Source: Amycolatopsis alkalitolerans (GTDB lineage Bacteria > Actinomycetota > Actinomycetes > Mycobacteriales > Pseudonocardiaceae). From it: a stretch of 64,000 nt of DNA. Shown one piece after another: positions 41,849 through 52,727 of this stretch; the stretch's first letter is position 1; the number at the start of each line of letters is the position of its first letter. The position numbers and the translations under genes are program-made. The DNA lies in the NCBI RefSeq assembly GCF_006152065.1, contig NZ_VDFW01000037.1:1-64000 (forward strand), given 5' to 3'. The notes under the pieces are model-generated. The model had not been told where the DNA came from and did no database searches. It saw nothing but the letters and a program-made list of their open reading frames with translations.

Positions 41849-43038
41849 CCGCACTCGCACACCTCGGGCTCAGCGACCTGGCCCGGTTGGCCAGCGTCGG
41901 GCTGCGCACCCGCAAGCTGCGCGCCGCGCTGTCCGCGCTCGGTATCGCCATCGGGGTGGCCGCCATCGTCGCCGTGCTCGGCCTGTCCTCCTCCTCCCAA
42001 GCGGGGCTGCTCGCCGAGATCGACCGGCTGGGCACCAACCTGCTCACCGTCGCCAACGGGCGGACACTCGTCGGCGGCACCGCCGAACTGCCCACCGCCG
42101 CACCCGGCATGATCCGCCGCATCGGCCCCGTCACCGCCGTCGAACCCGTCGGCGCGCTCAACACCATTCACGCCTACCGCAGCCCCCACATCCCGGCCGT
42201 CAACACCAACTCGATCTCCGTCCAGGCCGCCAGCCTCGGACTACCGGACGCCATCGGCACCCGCGTCGCGCAGGGCCGCTACCTCAACGCCGCGACCGCC
42301 CGCTACCCCGTCGCGGTGCTCGGCGCTACCACGGCACAACGCCTGGGCATCGACCGCATTTACCCCGGCGAGCGGATCTGGGTCGGCGGGAAATGGTTCT
42401 CCCTCACCGGCATCCTCGCACCCTCCGCGCTGGCCCCCGAGATCGACACGGCGGTGCTCGTCGGCTTCCCCGCCGCCAAGAAATACCTCGGCTTCGACGG
42501 ACACCCCTCCACCATCTACGTCCGCGCGGCGACCGACCGCGTCACCGCCGTGCAACCCGTGCTCGCCGCCACTGCCAACCCGGAAAATCCCAGCCAGGTC
42601 ACCGTCAGCCGGCCCTCCGACACACTCGTCGCCCGCGCCGCCGCCCAAAGCGCCCTCAACGGCCTGTTCCTCGGCCTCGGCGCCGTCTCACTGTTGGTCG
42701 GCGCCATCGGCATCGCCAACATCATGGTCATCTCGGTCCTCGAACGCCGCTCCGAGATCGGGCTACGCCGCGCCCTCGGCGCGGCCAAGGGCCACATCCG
42801 CGCCCAGTTTCTCACCGAAGCCATGCTGCTCGCCCTACTCGGCGGGACCCTCGGCGTCGCCACCGGCGCCGGCGCCACCACCCTCTATGCCACCAGCAAA
42901 CACTGGGCCGTCATCGTGCCCACGATCGCCTGGGCCGGCGGACTGGGCGCCGCGATCCTCATCGGCCTCCTCGCCGGACTCCTGCCCGCCCTCCGCGCCG
43001 CCCGCATGTCCCCCACCCAAGCACTCTGGGCCGTCTGA
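41845..43038 (+). CDS. MacB/FtsX-type ABC transporter permease
   Basis: A 397-residue permease with the four-helix MacB layout: helix 1 near residues 30-55 (SALGIAIGVAAIVAVLG), a large extracytoplasmic domain, and three helices at the C-terminus starting FLGLGAVSLLVGAIGIANIM. The RRSEIGLRRALGAAKGHI coupling segment between helices 2 and 3 is the family hallmark. It dimerises with the ATPase encoded upstream. The operon ends here, 111 bases before the converging amidase gene. Confidence 0.93.
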   Translation: MTALAHLGLSDLARLASVGLRTRKLRAALSALGIAIGVAAIVAVLGLSSSSQAGLLAEIDRLGTNLLTVANGRTLVGGTAELPTAAPGMIRRIGPVTAVEPVGALNTIHAYRSPHIPAVNTNSISVQAASLGLPDAIGTRVAQGRYLNAATARYPVAVLGATTAQRLGIDRIYPGERIWVGGKWFSLTGILAPSALAPEIDTAVLVGFPAAKKYLGFDGHPSTIYVRAATDRVTAVQPVLAATANPENPSQVTVSRPSDTLVARAAAQSALNGLFLGLGAVSLLVGAIGIANIMVISVLERRSEIGLRRALGAAKGHIRAQFLTEAMLLALLGGTLGVATGAGATTLYATSKHWAVIVPTIAWAGGLGAAILIGLLAGLLPALRAARMSPTQALWAV

Positions 43039-43149
43039 AGTGACACCGTGCCAGACAACACGCACCGCACCAGCACCGCGATCATCCGGGCAGACCCGCA
43101 GCGACGATCGACTCAAGACGACGTGATCACCCAAGCTGGCGTGCGTGCC

Positions 43150-44706
43150 TCACGCGGCGTCGAACAGTTCCGTTGCCGCGGCGACCAGGCCGCGGTCCGT
43201 GCCAGCGGCTCCGACGAGGCAGATGCCGACCGCTGTCGGCTGCCCGGCAGCGCCGGCGACAGTGAGCGCGGGGACCGACAACGCGGGAAGGCCGCCGATT
43301 CCGGCGAGACTGGTCATTGCGAGAGTTGCGGAGCGGGTGCGTGCTAGCGCCCCCGCGTCGGCGCGGAGCAGCGGAGCCGGCCCCGGGACAGTGGGCAGTG
43401 CCACGATCCCGTCGCCGACCATTTTCCTGATCGCATCGCGGTCGCGCGGAAGCCGGTCCACGGCCGCGGCCCGGGTTCCCGGATCGACGTCGCGTGCGGC
43501 CGCGAAACGCGCCGCGATAGTCGGCCCGAGCGCCCCCGGATGCGCTTCGATCCATTCGCCGCGCACGTCCCAGGCTTCCCCGGCCTGGACCAGGCGAAAG
43601 GTTTCCCGCAGTGCCGCCGGTTCCGGAATGCCGTACTCGGCAAGACGTACACGGCGGACCGGGATGCCGACGTCGGCGAGACACGACTCGAACGCCGCGA
43701 CGGTCGCCGGTTCCGCACAGGAAAGCAGCTCCTCAACCACCAGAAACTCGGCAGGTGGTTCGCTCGCGGACACGCCTGGCAGGCAAACGCCGGCCACGCG
43801 GCAGAGGACGGATCCGTCGCGAGTCAGCCACCCGACGGTGTCGAAGCTGGGCGCGAGTGCGAGCAACCCGTCCCGGGGAACAAGGCCATGCGTCGTACGC
43901 AGGCCCCACAACCCCTGGTACGAGGCCGGAACGCGGACGGAACCTCCGGTGTCCGTGCCGAGCCCGATGTCGGCGAGGCCCAGCGCGACGGCGCTGGCCG
44001 AACCGTTCGACGAGCCGCCGGGAATGGCCAGGGGCGTGACCCCGTTCGGTGGCGTGCCGTAGTGCTCGTTCCGCCCGGCGATGCTGTAAGCGAATTCGTC
44101 GGTGCGGGCGATCCCGCGCATGGCCGCCCCGGCGGACAGCAGGAGGGCGAGCGCCGCGGCCGCCTCGGTCTCGACGGCGGCCTCACGAAGCCACGTCGGG
44201 TTGCCGGCGCCGACCGGTTGTCCTGGCACGGCATAGAGATCCTTGACCGCGACCGTGAGCCCGTCCAGCGGACCTGAACCGGTCGCAGCCATCAATGGAT
44301 CACCGACAGCGCGCCAGATCGTTCGGTCGAGCGGGGCGGGGCGGCTGGTGACGTGGGCCGCCTCGATCCGCCAGGTTCCGTCCGTCCGCCGCCACAGCTG
44401 GCTCTGCAGCCCCCGGCCGCCCGTGGCGAACTCCGACACCGAGACGACGAGGGCGAGATGCGGGCCGAGCTCGCGCACCTCGACTTGGCCGATTCGCCGA
44501 CGGGCCACCCCGCCCCGGGCGCTGCGGAAGGAACTGATCGCGTCGTGGCCGACGAGCAGGGCCTTCTCGTCGCCTCGCAGTGTTGCCGGCCCCGGCGCGA
44601 ACGCGCTGTCGAGCGCGGGCAGATCATTCGCCATGAGTGCGGCCTCATATCCGGTAAGGGCTGCCAGCAGTCCTTCCGGAGCCGGAGTGTCCGAAGTGGA
44701 CGTCAT
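43150..44706 (-). CDS. AtzH-like domain fused to AtzE-type amidase
   Basis: A 518-residue fusion. Residues 1-125 are a SnoaL/DUF3225-type domain, the AtzH fold; the rest is an amidase-signature hydrolase. The Ser-cisSer-Lys triad is complete: Lys155 in VAVKDLYAV, Ser232 in GGSSNGS and Ser256 in TDTGGSVR, with the standard 24-residue spacing between serines. In cyanuric acid catabolism AtzE (with small AtzG) hydrolyses 1-carboxybiuret and AtzH is a separate protein; here both are joined. No AtzG-like gene is present. The start overlaps the FmdA-type gene stop by four bases. A carboxybiuret, ureido or related amide is the likely kind of substrate. Confidence 0.8.
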   Translation of the reverse strand: MTSTSDTPAPEGLLAALTGYEAALMANDLPALDSAFAPGPATLRGDEKALLVGHDAISSFRSARGGVARRRIGQVEVRELGPHLALVVSVSEFATGGRGLQSQLWRRTDGTWRIEAAHVTSRPAPLDRTIWRAVGDPLMAATGSGPLDGLTVAVKDLYAVPGQPVGAGNPTWLREAAVETEAAAALALLLSAGAAMRGIARTDEFAYSIAGRNEHYGTPPNGVTPLAIPGGSSNGSASAVALGLADIGLGTDTGGSVRVPASYQGLWGLRTTHGLVPRDGLLALAPSFDTVGWLTRDGSVLCRVAGVCLPGVSASEPPAEFLVVEELLSCAEPATVAAFESCLADVGIPVRRVRLAEYGIPEPAALRETFRLVQAGEAWDVRGEWIEAHPGALGPTIAARFAAARDVDPGTRAAAVDRLPRDRDAIRKMVGDGIVALPTVPGPAPLLRADAGALARTRSATLAMTSLAGIGGLPALSVPALTVAGAAGQPTAVGICLVGAAGTDRGLVAAATELFDAA

Positions 44707-45794
44707 CGGCTCACCCCCGAGAAGTCGGATTTGCGGATCCGAGCGTGCACCCCGGTGACAAGGTCGACGACCTGAGAGATGTTGAAGTCGGTCGCGGCGC
44801 TCAGATAGGCGTAGGCCAGATGTTCTGCCATCCCCCAGCGGGCGCCGAGGATGGCGATCGCATGCCGGACGCAGGCGCGCACGGCCTCGTCGAGGTCGGT
44901 GTCCATCCCGGTTGGGACCAGAAAGTCCTGGGTTTCGGCAACGGGACCGGCGAGCTCACCGAAGCGCTCGGTCGCTTCCGCGGCGGTGGTCAGTTCAAAT
45001 CGGACAGTCGCCCGGAGGGACGCTTCCATTGCGGTGAGGGCAACCTCGCCGTCTCCCTGGGCAAAGTGGGGGTCGCCCAGGTAGGCGAGCGCACCGGGCA
45101 CCCGCACCGGCAGGTGCAGGCTCGCCCCGGCCTGCAGGAGGTTGATGTCGATGTTGCCACCGTGCGCGCCGGGCGGCACGGAGTGCAGCCGCTCGCCCTT
45201 GGTGGCCACACCCATGATCCCGAGGAACGGCGCCAGCGGGAACCGGATCGACCGCTCGGCGCCCTCGGTCAGGGGCAGCCGGCCGACGAGCGTGCCATCG
45301 ACGGCGGTTGCCACGTCGGCGAAAACGCTGATGTTGCCGGCGCCCAGGGGGAACTCGCCGCTGAGCGCGCCACGACCGTGCCGGTTGGAGATGACCCCAT
45401 AGCCGACGCGGGGAGTCGTCTCGACGACAGTCATCGTGAGCAGGTCGCCGGGCTGCGCCCCATCGACCACGATCGGGCCGGTGACGACGTGTGGACCGTC
45501 GTTCGCGGTGTCCCGGACCCCGCTGCGGGCGATCGCGATCGCGTCGCTGAGCACGTTCGCCGGGTCGACGCCGTGAGAACCGAAGAACCCCAACGGATCC
45601 CGGCCTTGGTCCTCGAGGATGCCCTCGTGGCTCACCGTATCGATCGTGACCTCCTCGCCGGGTGAAACCTTTAAGACGGCAACGTCCGCCTCGCTGGGGA
45701 GACGCCCCCAGAGGTAGGTGCCGGGCTCGGTCGGCAGGTAGTGGCGGGCGGGGATTCGCCCGCTTCCAGGCTGCAGGGTTTCGATGTCGGACAC
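44703..45794 (-). CDS. acetamidase/formamidase family protein
   Basis: A 363-residue FmdA/AmdA-type metal-dependent amidase that releases ammonia from short amides. Family blocks seen are DVAVLKVSPGEEVTIDTVSHEG, NDGPHVVTGPIVVDGAQPGDLL, the HSVPPGAHGGNIDIN loop (metal site region) and LGDPHFAQGDGEVALTAME. The GTG at 45794 is chosen for the GAGAGGA site upstream. It lies between the GntR regulator and the AtzH-AtzE fusion and overlaps the latter, so both hydrolases are made together, presumably acting on successive intermediates. Exact substrate is not determinable. Confidence 0.88.
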   Translation of the reverse strand: MSDIETLQPGSGRIPARHYLPTEPGTYLWGRLPSEADVAVLKVSPGEEVTIDTVSHEGILEDQGRDPLGFFGSHGVDPANVLSDAIAIARSGVRDTANDGPHVVTGPIVVDGAQPGDLLTMTVVETTPRVGYGVISNRHGRGALSGEFPLGAGNISVFADVATAVDGTLVGRLPLTEGAERSIRFPLAPFLGIMGVATKGERLHSVPPGAHGGNIDINLLQAGASLHLPVRVPGALAYLGDPHFAQGDGEVALTAMEASLRATVRFELTTAAEATERFGELAGPVAETQDFLVPTGMDTDLDEAVRACVRHAIAILGARWGMAEHLAYAYLSAATDFNISQVVDLVTGVHARIRKSDFSGVSR

Positions 45795-45825
45795 TGGCAG
45801 GTCCTCTCGCCTGAGGATCGGGGGG

Positions 45826-46503
45826 TCAGCGGGTCTTCCGGGTGACGAGTCGCGCCACGTCGGCGAGATGGTCGGCCATGGCCTGCCTGGCGGGATCTGG
45901 GTCGCCGCGCTCGACAGCCTGGTAGATCGTCCGGTGCCAGTTGAACGACGAGCGCCGCCCTTCGCGGGTCGCGTGCGACCTGGCCCGGACCTCATGGACC
46001 CAGGTGCTGCTGAGCTCGCACAGCGATACGAGTAGCGGGTTCCCCGACGCGCGAGCCAGCTGCACGTGGAAAGCCACGTCCTGCCGGAGTGACTCGGCCG
46101 GGTTCAGCCCAGCATGCGTGGACGCCAGGATTTCCTCGAGCAGGAGAAGGTCGGACTCGGTTGCTCGCTCGGCGGCGAGGCTGGCGACCTGCGGTTCGAT
46201 CAGCATTCGCAGCTCGGCCACATTGGCCTGTTCCGCGTCGTCATCGGTGAGCGTCTCGAGCATCGCGGTCGCTGCCACCGGTCGCGGGAGCACCACGGTG
46301 CCACGCCCGGGCGCCCTCGACACCAGCCGCCGCTGTTCCAGCTCGTGGAGTGCCTCCCGGATGGTCGTGCGGGAGACCTCCAGGTTCTCCGCGAGCACCC
46401 GCTCGGGCGGGACACGGTCCCCGGGACACAGCTCGCTGGTGACCATCTTCTCCAGGTGGGCGGCCGTTGCCGCGCTCAACGTGCGCCCGCGTCGCATCGC
46501 CAT
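45826..46503 (-). CDS. GntR/FadR-type (FCD) transcriptional regulator
   Basis: A 225-residue repressor: winged helix at residues 5-75 (ERVLAENLEVSRTTIREALHEL) and an all-helical FCD ligand domain that binds a small carboxylate through a metal site (His in DVAFHVQLAR and later HRTIYQAV and MADHLADV). The ATG at 46503 has GGGGAG upstream. It leads the minus-strand unit and is divergent from the amidohydrolase gene; two matched palindromes between them are probably its operators. Ligand is likely a pathway intermediate. Confidence 0.92.
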   Translation of the reverse strand: MAMRRGRTLSAATAAHLEKMVTSELCPGDRVPPERVLAENLEVSRTTIREALHELEQRRLVSRAPGRGTVVLPRPVAATAMLETLTDDDAEQANVAELRMLIEPQVASLAAERATESDLLLLEEILASTHAGLNPAESLRQDVAFHVQLARASGNPLLVSLCELSSTWVHEVRARSHATREGRRSSFNWHRTIYQAVERGDPDPARQAMADHLADVARLVTRKTR

Positions 46504-46531
46504 TGGCGTCTCCCCACCAGTCGGTTGGCTC

Positions 46532-46586
46532 CTTGGTCCGGCCAAGACTAGACCATTCCCGCCTTTGGTTTCTTGGTATGGCCAAG
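46532..46586. promoter_or_regulatory. paired operator palindromes of the GntR regulator
   Basis: Two 15-base palindromes of the same form, CTTGGTCCGGCCAAG (46532-46546) and CTTGGTATGGCCAAG (46572-46586), lie between the divergent genes. Their centres are exactly 40 bases apart, close to four helical turns, so two dimers could bind one face of the DNA. The TTGG/CCAA arms fit the FadR-group pattern. They are 30-70 bases upstream of the regulator start and 85-140 upstream of the amidohydrolase start. Confidence 0.8.
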
Positions 46587-46672
46587 TCTTACCTGCGCGT
46601 TACCCAAGGGGCGAGAGACGGAAACACGACGGAACGACCGTGGGCAAATTCCATCGATCACGAGGAGCCCCG

Positions 46673-47929
46673 GTGGACCTGATCCTGCGCAACGCGCGAC
46701 TTGCCGACGACGCCCCGCTCACCGACATCGCCATCGCGGGCGGGTTGATCGTCGACGTCTCGGTGGACGGCGGGCACTCCGCGCCCGAGGAGATCGATTG
46801 CGCCGGCCGGGTCGTGATCCCCGGCCTCATCGAGAGCCACCTGCATCTGGACAAAGCCTTGCTGGACCGGGAAAAACCGAACCGCGACGGCACGCTCGCC
46901 GGGGCGATCGCGGTGACCGGAGAGCTGAAGCGCGACTTCACCGCCGAGAACGTCCGGGCCAGGGCCAGCCAGGTGATCGAGCAGGCCATCGGCAACGGAA
47001 CGACGGCCATCCGCGCCCACCCCGACGTCGATCCGATCGTCGGCCTGCTCGGCGTCGACGTGCTGCTCGGTCTCCGCGAGGACTACCGCGGCCTGGTCGA
47101 CCTGCAGATCGTCGCCTTTCCGCAGGAGGGGATCTTCAAGGCCCCCGGGACGCTTGAGCTGCTTCGCGAAGCCCTGCAGCGCGGCGCCGACGTCATCGGC
47201 GGTTGCGCCTACAACGAGAACAGCCTGGCCGAATGTCATGCCCACATCGAGGCTGTCTTCGATCTCGCGGAAGAGTTCGGGGTGCCGGCCGACATACACG
47301 CCGACTTCGCCGACGACGCCGCGGATCCGCGGTTCGCACTTGCGGACTACATCGCCGAGAACACCGTCCGGCGGCGTATGGCGGGCCGGGTTGCGTTGGG
47401 GCACATGACTTCCTTGGCCGGACGGCCGGTCGCCGAGCGCCGGTCGACCCTGGCCCGCCTCGCGGACGCAGGCGTCGCGGTCGTGCCGTTGCCCGCGACG
47501 GACTTGCACCTCGGGGGGCGTTCGGACGGTGAGAACGTCCGCCGGGGTGTCGCGCCTGTCCGCGACCTGTGGGAGGCCGGGGTTACCTGTGCCTACTCGT
47601 CGAACAACGTCCGCAACGCCTTCACCCCGTACGGCAACGCGGACCTGCTCGACATCGGCCTGCTTCTCGCGCAGACCAGCCACCTGTCCGGCCATGCCGA
47701 CCTGGCCCGCGTGCTGGACATGGCCACCCATTCAGCGGCGAAAGTCGTTGGCATCTCGGCGAATTACGGGATTCAGCCCGGCTGCGCCGCGAACCTGGTC
47801 GTGCTATCGACCCGCTGCGTCGCCGACGTGCTTCTCGACCGCCCTGACCGTTGCTTCGTCATTAAAAACGGCCGGGTCGTGGCCACCACCGTCCGAACCA
47901 CCCGCCTCAAGGAGCCCTCCCATGCGTGA
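46673..47929 (+). CDS. cytosine-deaminase-like amidohydrolase with altered active site
   Basis: A 418-residue amidohydrolase. The first metal pair is His56 and His58 in SHLHLD; His209 in IHADF and His244 in GHMTSL complete the histidines. Compared with E. coli CodA, the catalytic Glu in HCDE is Phe here (HADF), and the metal-binding Asp in the SD(D/N)xxD motif is Asn (YSSNNVRNAF). The family fold is clear but normal deaminase chemistry is uncertain. The GTG at 46673 has GAGGAG before it. The gene is divergent from the GntR regulator and shares its operators; it overlaps the DUF1097 gene by eight bases. A cyclic ureide or amide substrate is inferred from context. Confidence 0.82.
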   Translation: MDLILRNARLADDAPLTDIAIAGGLIVDVSVDGGHSAPEEIDCAGRVVIPGLIESHLHLDKALLDREKPNRDGTLAGAIAVTGELKRDFTAENVRARASQVIEQAIGNGTTAIRAHPDVDPIVGLLGVDVLLGLREDYRGLVDLQIVAFPQEGIFKAPGTLELLREALQRGADVIGGCAYNENSLAECHAHIEAVFDLAEEFGVPADIHADFADDAADPRFALADYIAENTVRRRMAGRVALGHMTSLAGRPVAERRSTLARLADAGVAVVPLPATDLHLGGRSDGENVRRGVAPVRDLWEAGVTCAYSSNNVRNAFTPYGNADLLDIGLLLAQTSHLSGHADLARVLDMATHSAAKVVGISANYGIQPGCAANLVVLSTRCVADVLLDRPDRCFVIKNGRVVATTVRTTRLKEPSHA

Positions 47930-48470
47930 CCGGATCCCCCACGAGATCGTCGCCTCCGTACTGGCCGGGACCACCGCCTTCATCGGCGGCACCACCCTCA
48001 ACCTCCCGCCGTGGGCGATTTTCATCAGCTGGGCGGGAACTTTTCTCCTCGGCGGCCCCACGATGGCCAACGCCAAGCGCCTGTGGCTGGCGATGCCGGC
48101 CGGTTCCGCGTTCGCGCTGGCCATCGTGCTCATCGACAAGAACATCGGCACCGCCCTCGGTACGAGCCGCGTCGCTCAGGACGCGGTCCTGGCCTTGATC
48201 ATCTTCGCGGTCAACTCCCTGCTCATGTACACCGGACGGCTCAAGCCGTTCGCGTTGATTCCGGGCATGTTCTTCGGGTTCGCCTCCTTCTTCGCCACCT
48301 TCTTCGGCGGCTTCGGATTCGCCCCCGGAAACCCCTGGGCCGCTTGGGTTTCGGTCGTCGCCATGAACTTCCTCGGACCGGTCTTCGCCTACCTGTCGGT
48401 CAAGCTGGCCTTCCCCCGGCCGGAGCACCGGCGCGCACTGGCCGCCGCGGTCCCGCAGCGGCGACATTGA
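47922..48470 (+). CDS. DUF1097 membrane protein (probable substrate transporter)
   Basis: A 182-residue membrane protein with six predicted helices, including GTTAFIGGTTLNLPPWAIFI and LALIIFAVNSLLMYTG and a Gly/Phe-rich FALIPGMFFGFASFFATFFG segment. DUF1097 proteins occur next to catabolic or nitrogen-source genes and are thought to be small transporters. AAGGAG precedes the ATG, and its start overlaps the end of the amidohydrolase, so uptake and first reaction would be coordinated. It ends the plus-strand unit. Confidence 0.85.
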   Translation: MRDRIPHEIVASVLAGTTAFIGGTTLNLPPWAIFISWAGTFLLGGPTMANAKRLWLAMPAGSAFALAIVLIDKNIGTALGTSRVAQDAVLALIIFAVNSLLMYTGRLKPFALIPGMFFGFASFFATFFGGFGFAPGNPWAAWVSVVAMNFLGPVFAYLSVKLAFPRPEHRRALAAAVPQRRH

Positions 48471-48559
48471 GCCCGCCGGTTCCGGCGCCATTCCCGGGGT
48501 CTGGTGCCTGCCGACCTATCCGGAGTAGGACTCCAGGTAAGGAATGGCTTCCGCCTGGC

Positions 48560-48905
48560 TCCGACGACGCCAGCGCCGCGATCGTGACCTTCTCAATGCG
48601 AACTGTCGGCATCGGAGTTTTCAGCCGGGACATCGTCGGATCCGACGCCACCTGCCCGAATACGCCCGGCTCGGGCCCGCAGCAGACCGGCATGGGCTAG
48701 GCAGTCCCCGCCCAGCGCGACTGCGACCGCCGCATCCAGCACGATCTTGCCCGGATCATGCACGGCGCGGCGCTTTCACCGCGATGACAACGCCCTCGAC
48801 AAGGCCGCGGTCAGCCCGGCCGCTTCGGCCGTGCGCCGCAACAACACTGCCCCGGCCTGCGACACGCCGCCGAACCCTCACCAGGGCTCTCTTCGGAGGG
48901 CCCCT
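48560..48905 (-). pseudogene. IS1380-family transposase N-terminal remnant
   Basis: Reading the minus strand from about 48900: GLTAALSRALSS, then after a stop KRRAVHDPGKIVLDAA, VAVALGGDCLA, and in another frame PGVFGQVASDPTMSRL. These are consecutive blocks of the IS1380 transposase N-terminal region, out of frame with each other. The DDE catalytic part is absent. It lies directly after the DUF1097 gene. The remaining 48471-48560 holds nothing recognisable. Confidence 0.7.
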
Positions 48906-48925
48906 GACTCCTGTCGGCGTCCGAC

Positions 48926-49099
48926 TCAGTCGACGTCGTCGAGTAGGCGCAGGTCTGCGGGACGAGCGTGGTGGTCTTCCATGAGATGGCGGATGAGGTT
49001 GTCGTTGAGGGAGTGTTTGGACAGCCGGGTGCGGAAGTACCGCTTCGAACTCCGGGCCACGGACGGCAACCAGGTCTGGACGACACAGGCGAAGCCCAT
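48926..49099 (-). CDS. short uncharacterised frame, possibly a gene fragment
   Basis: A 57-codon frame (MGFACVVQTWLPSVARSSKR and onwards, ending in an Asp-rich tail) that extends upstream without a clear start to about 49195. It has no family resemblance I know and lies between an IS remnant and a small membrane gene. It may be the end of a lost gene. Coding status is doubtful. Confidence 0.25.
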   Translation of the reverse strand: MGFACVVQTWLPSVARSSKRYFRTRLSKHSLNDNLIRHLMEDHHARPADLRLLDDVD

Positions 49100-49130
49100 C
49101 CGGGGCGCGACCTGCCACCGGTAGCGGCGG

Positions 49131-49445
49131 TCACCAGGATTGCCGTGTGACGCCAAGCAGGACCACGAACACCGGCAGCGCCCACAGCAGCACATGGAGG
49201 AACGGCCGGGGACGGCGCCACGCGACGAGGTAGGTCACCGGCGTGCCGAACAGCAGCAGCATCGCCAGTTGCGGGCCCACCGTGAAATACCACGCATCGC
49301 CGCTCGGCGGTCCGAACGCGATGGAGCCGAAGAGCAGGAACGCGGCCTCCCACGAAAGGATCGCACCGGAGGAGAGCAGCCAGCCCCGGCCGCGCATTCG
49401 CGGTTGACGTCCCTTCCCAGTCTCGCCGGTTTCCGGAGTCGTCAT
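49131..49445 (-). CDS. small membrane protein
   Basis: A 104-residue protein with three hydrophobic helices (WLLSSGAILSWEAAFLLFG, TVGPQLAMLLLFGTPVTYLV and FLHVLLWALPVFVVLLG) after a charged N-terminal tail. No family was recognised. Two starts are possible, ATG 49445 and ATG 49457; neither has a strong ribosome site. It diverges from the broken WXG-type gene. Confidence 0.55.
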   Translation of the reverse strand: MTTPETGETGKGRQPRMRGRGWLLSSGAILSWEAAFLLFGSIAFGPPSGDAWYFTVGPQLAMLLLFGTPVTYLVAWRRPRPFLHVLLWALPVFVVLLGVTRQSW

Positions 49446-49575
49446 GGGCCGGACCATAGGACCGGCACCCGGGACCGCTCCCGGACCGCCGCCGGTGGCG
49501 ATTTGGCCGGTTCGGCCCACTTTCGCCCAAGAAGCTCGATACGGTGTGCGGGACGTACGACGAGGATGCACGGCA

Positions 49576-50279
49576 ATGTCGGCGACGACACCGCGGTCCA
49601 TGGGCGCTGACAACCCGCTGGTCGATCCGGATTCGCAGGTCAACCGCGACGACTACTTCCCCAACCCGGACAAGATCGCGCGCGGGGACCTGAGCCCCGC
49701 CAGGCCGATCACCTCGGGCGGCGACTGGTGGGCGGGTTCCGGGCTGTGGGACGACTGCAACCAGCTGGCCCAGTCCATCAAGGACCGTGATCTCGTCGGT
49801 GTCTTCTTCGGCACGATCGCCGTCGAACTGGACCCCATCGGCACCGCGTTGGCCGGCAACCCGGACACCATAAAAGGTGTCGCGAACACCTGGACCAACA
49901 TCTCCGGGCGGATGAAAGAGGTCGCGCAGGCGAGCCGGATCAGCAGGCGCTGGACTGGATCCGGGACGTTCACCCGACGGGTGCGACCCGGATGCTGGGG
50001 CTCGGGCACGGCGACGAGATCAGCGTCGCGATGTCCAGGCAGCACCGGGGTTTCCACACGTTCGCGTACGAGTGGACATGGCGCGAACCGGGCACCCGGC
50101 GGCCGCGGCGCGAGCACCGGACCGTCGTTGCGATCGCGCTGCCGATCGCGGTGCAGGCGGCCGTCAGCACCATCGACAGGGGCGGCCTGCACGTCGAGAC
50201 GCTGGGCCCGCCTGCCGACTTCCTGGCCGAGTTGCTCAGCCGGATTCCCGCCCAGATCTGGGGCCGGCGAGAGTCTTGA
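49576..50279 (+). pseudogene. broken WXG-type secretion gene joined to another gene fragment
   Basis: From ATG 49576 a 120-residue N-terminal region (DDYFPNPDKIARGDLSPARP, then GGDWWAGSGLWDDCNQLAQS and IKGVANTWTNISGRM) resembles the N-terminal helical domains of large T7SS substrates. At about 49936 the frame loses coding character, and from there another frame continues DQQALDWIRDVHPTGATRML through HVETLGPPADFLAELLSRIP to a stop at 50279. The second part does not look like the continuation of a secretion substrate. A deletion that fused the ends of two genes is the simplest explanation. Confidence 0.55.
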
Positions 50280-50326
50280 TCCGGCAGGATGAGCGCGTCG
50301 AACCAGCTGACCGGCTGCGTCTGCCA

Positions 50327-52702
<2,376 letters not shown>

Positions 52703-52727
52703 GCTCAGCGTTTCTCCATCTTCTCGG

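Noticed and set aside
32797-43140. Second attachment site (repeat of the tRNA-Thr 3' end)
   Set aside because: No copy of the tRNA T-arm/acceptor sequence was seen on reading the downstream region, so element borders cannot be set.
49936-50279. Programmed frameshift joining the two halves of the WXG-type gene
   Set aside because: No slippery heptamer or downstream structure at the junction, and the second half does not resemble a secretion substrate.
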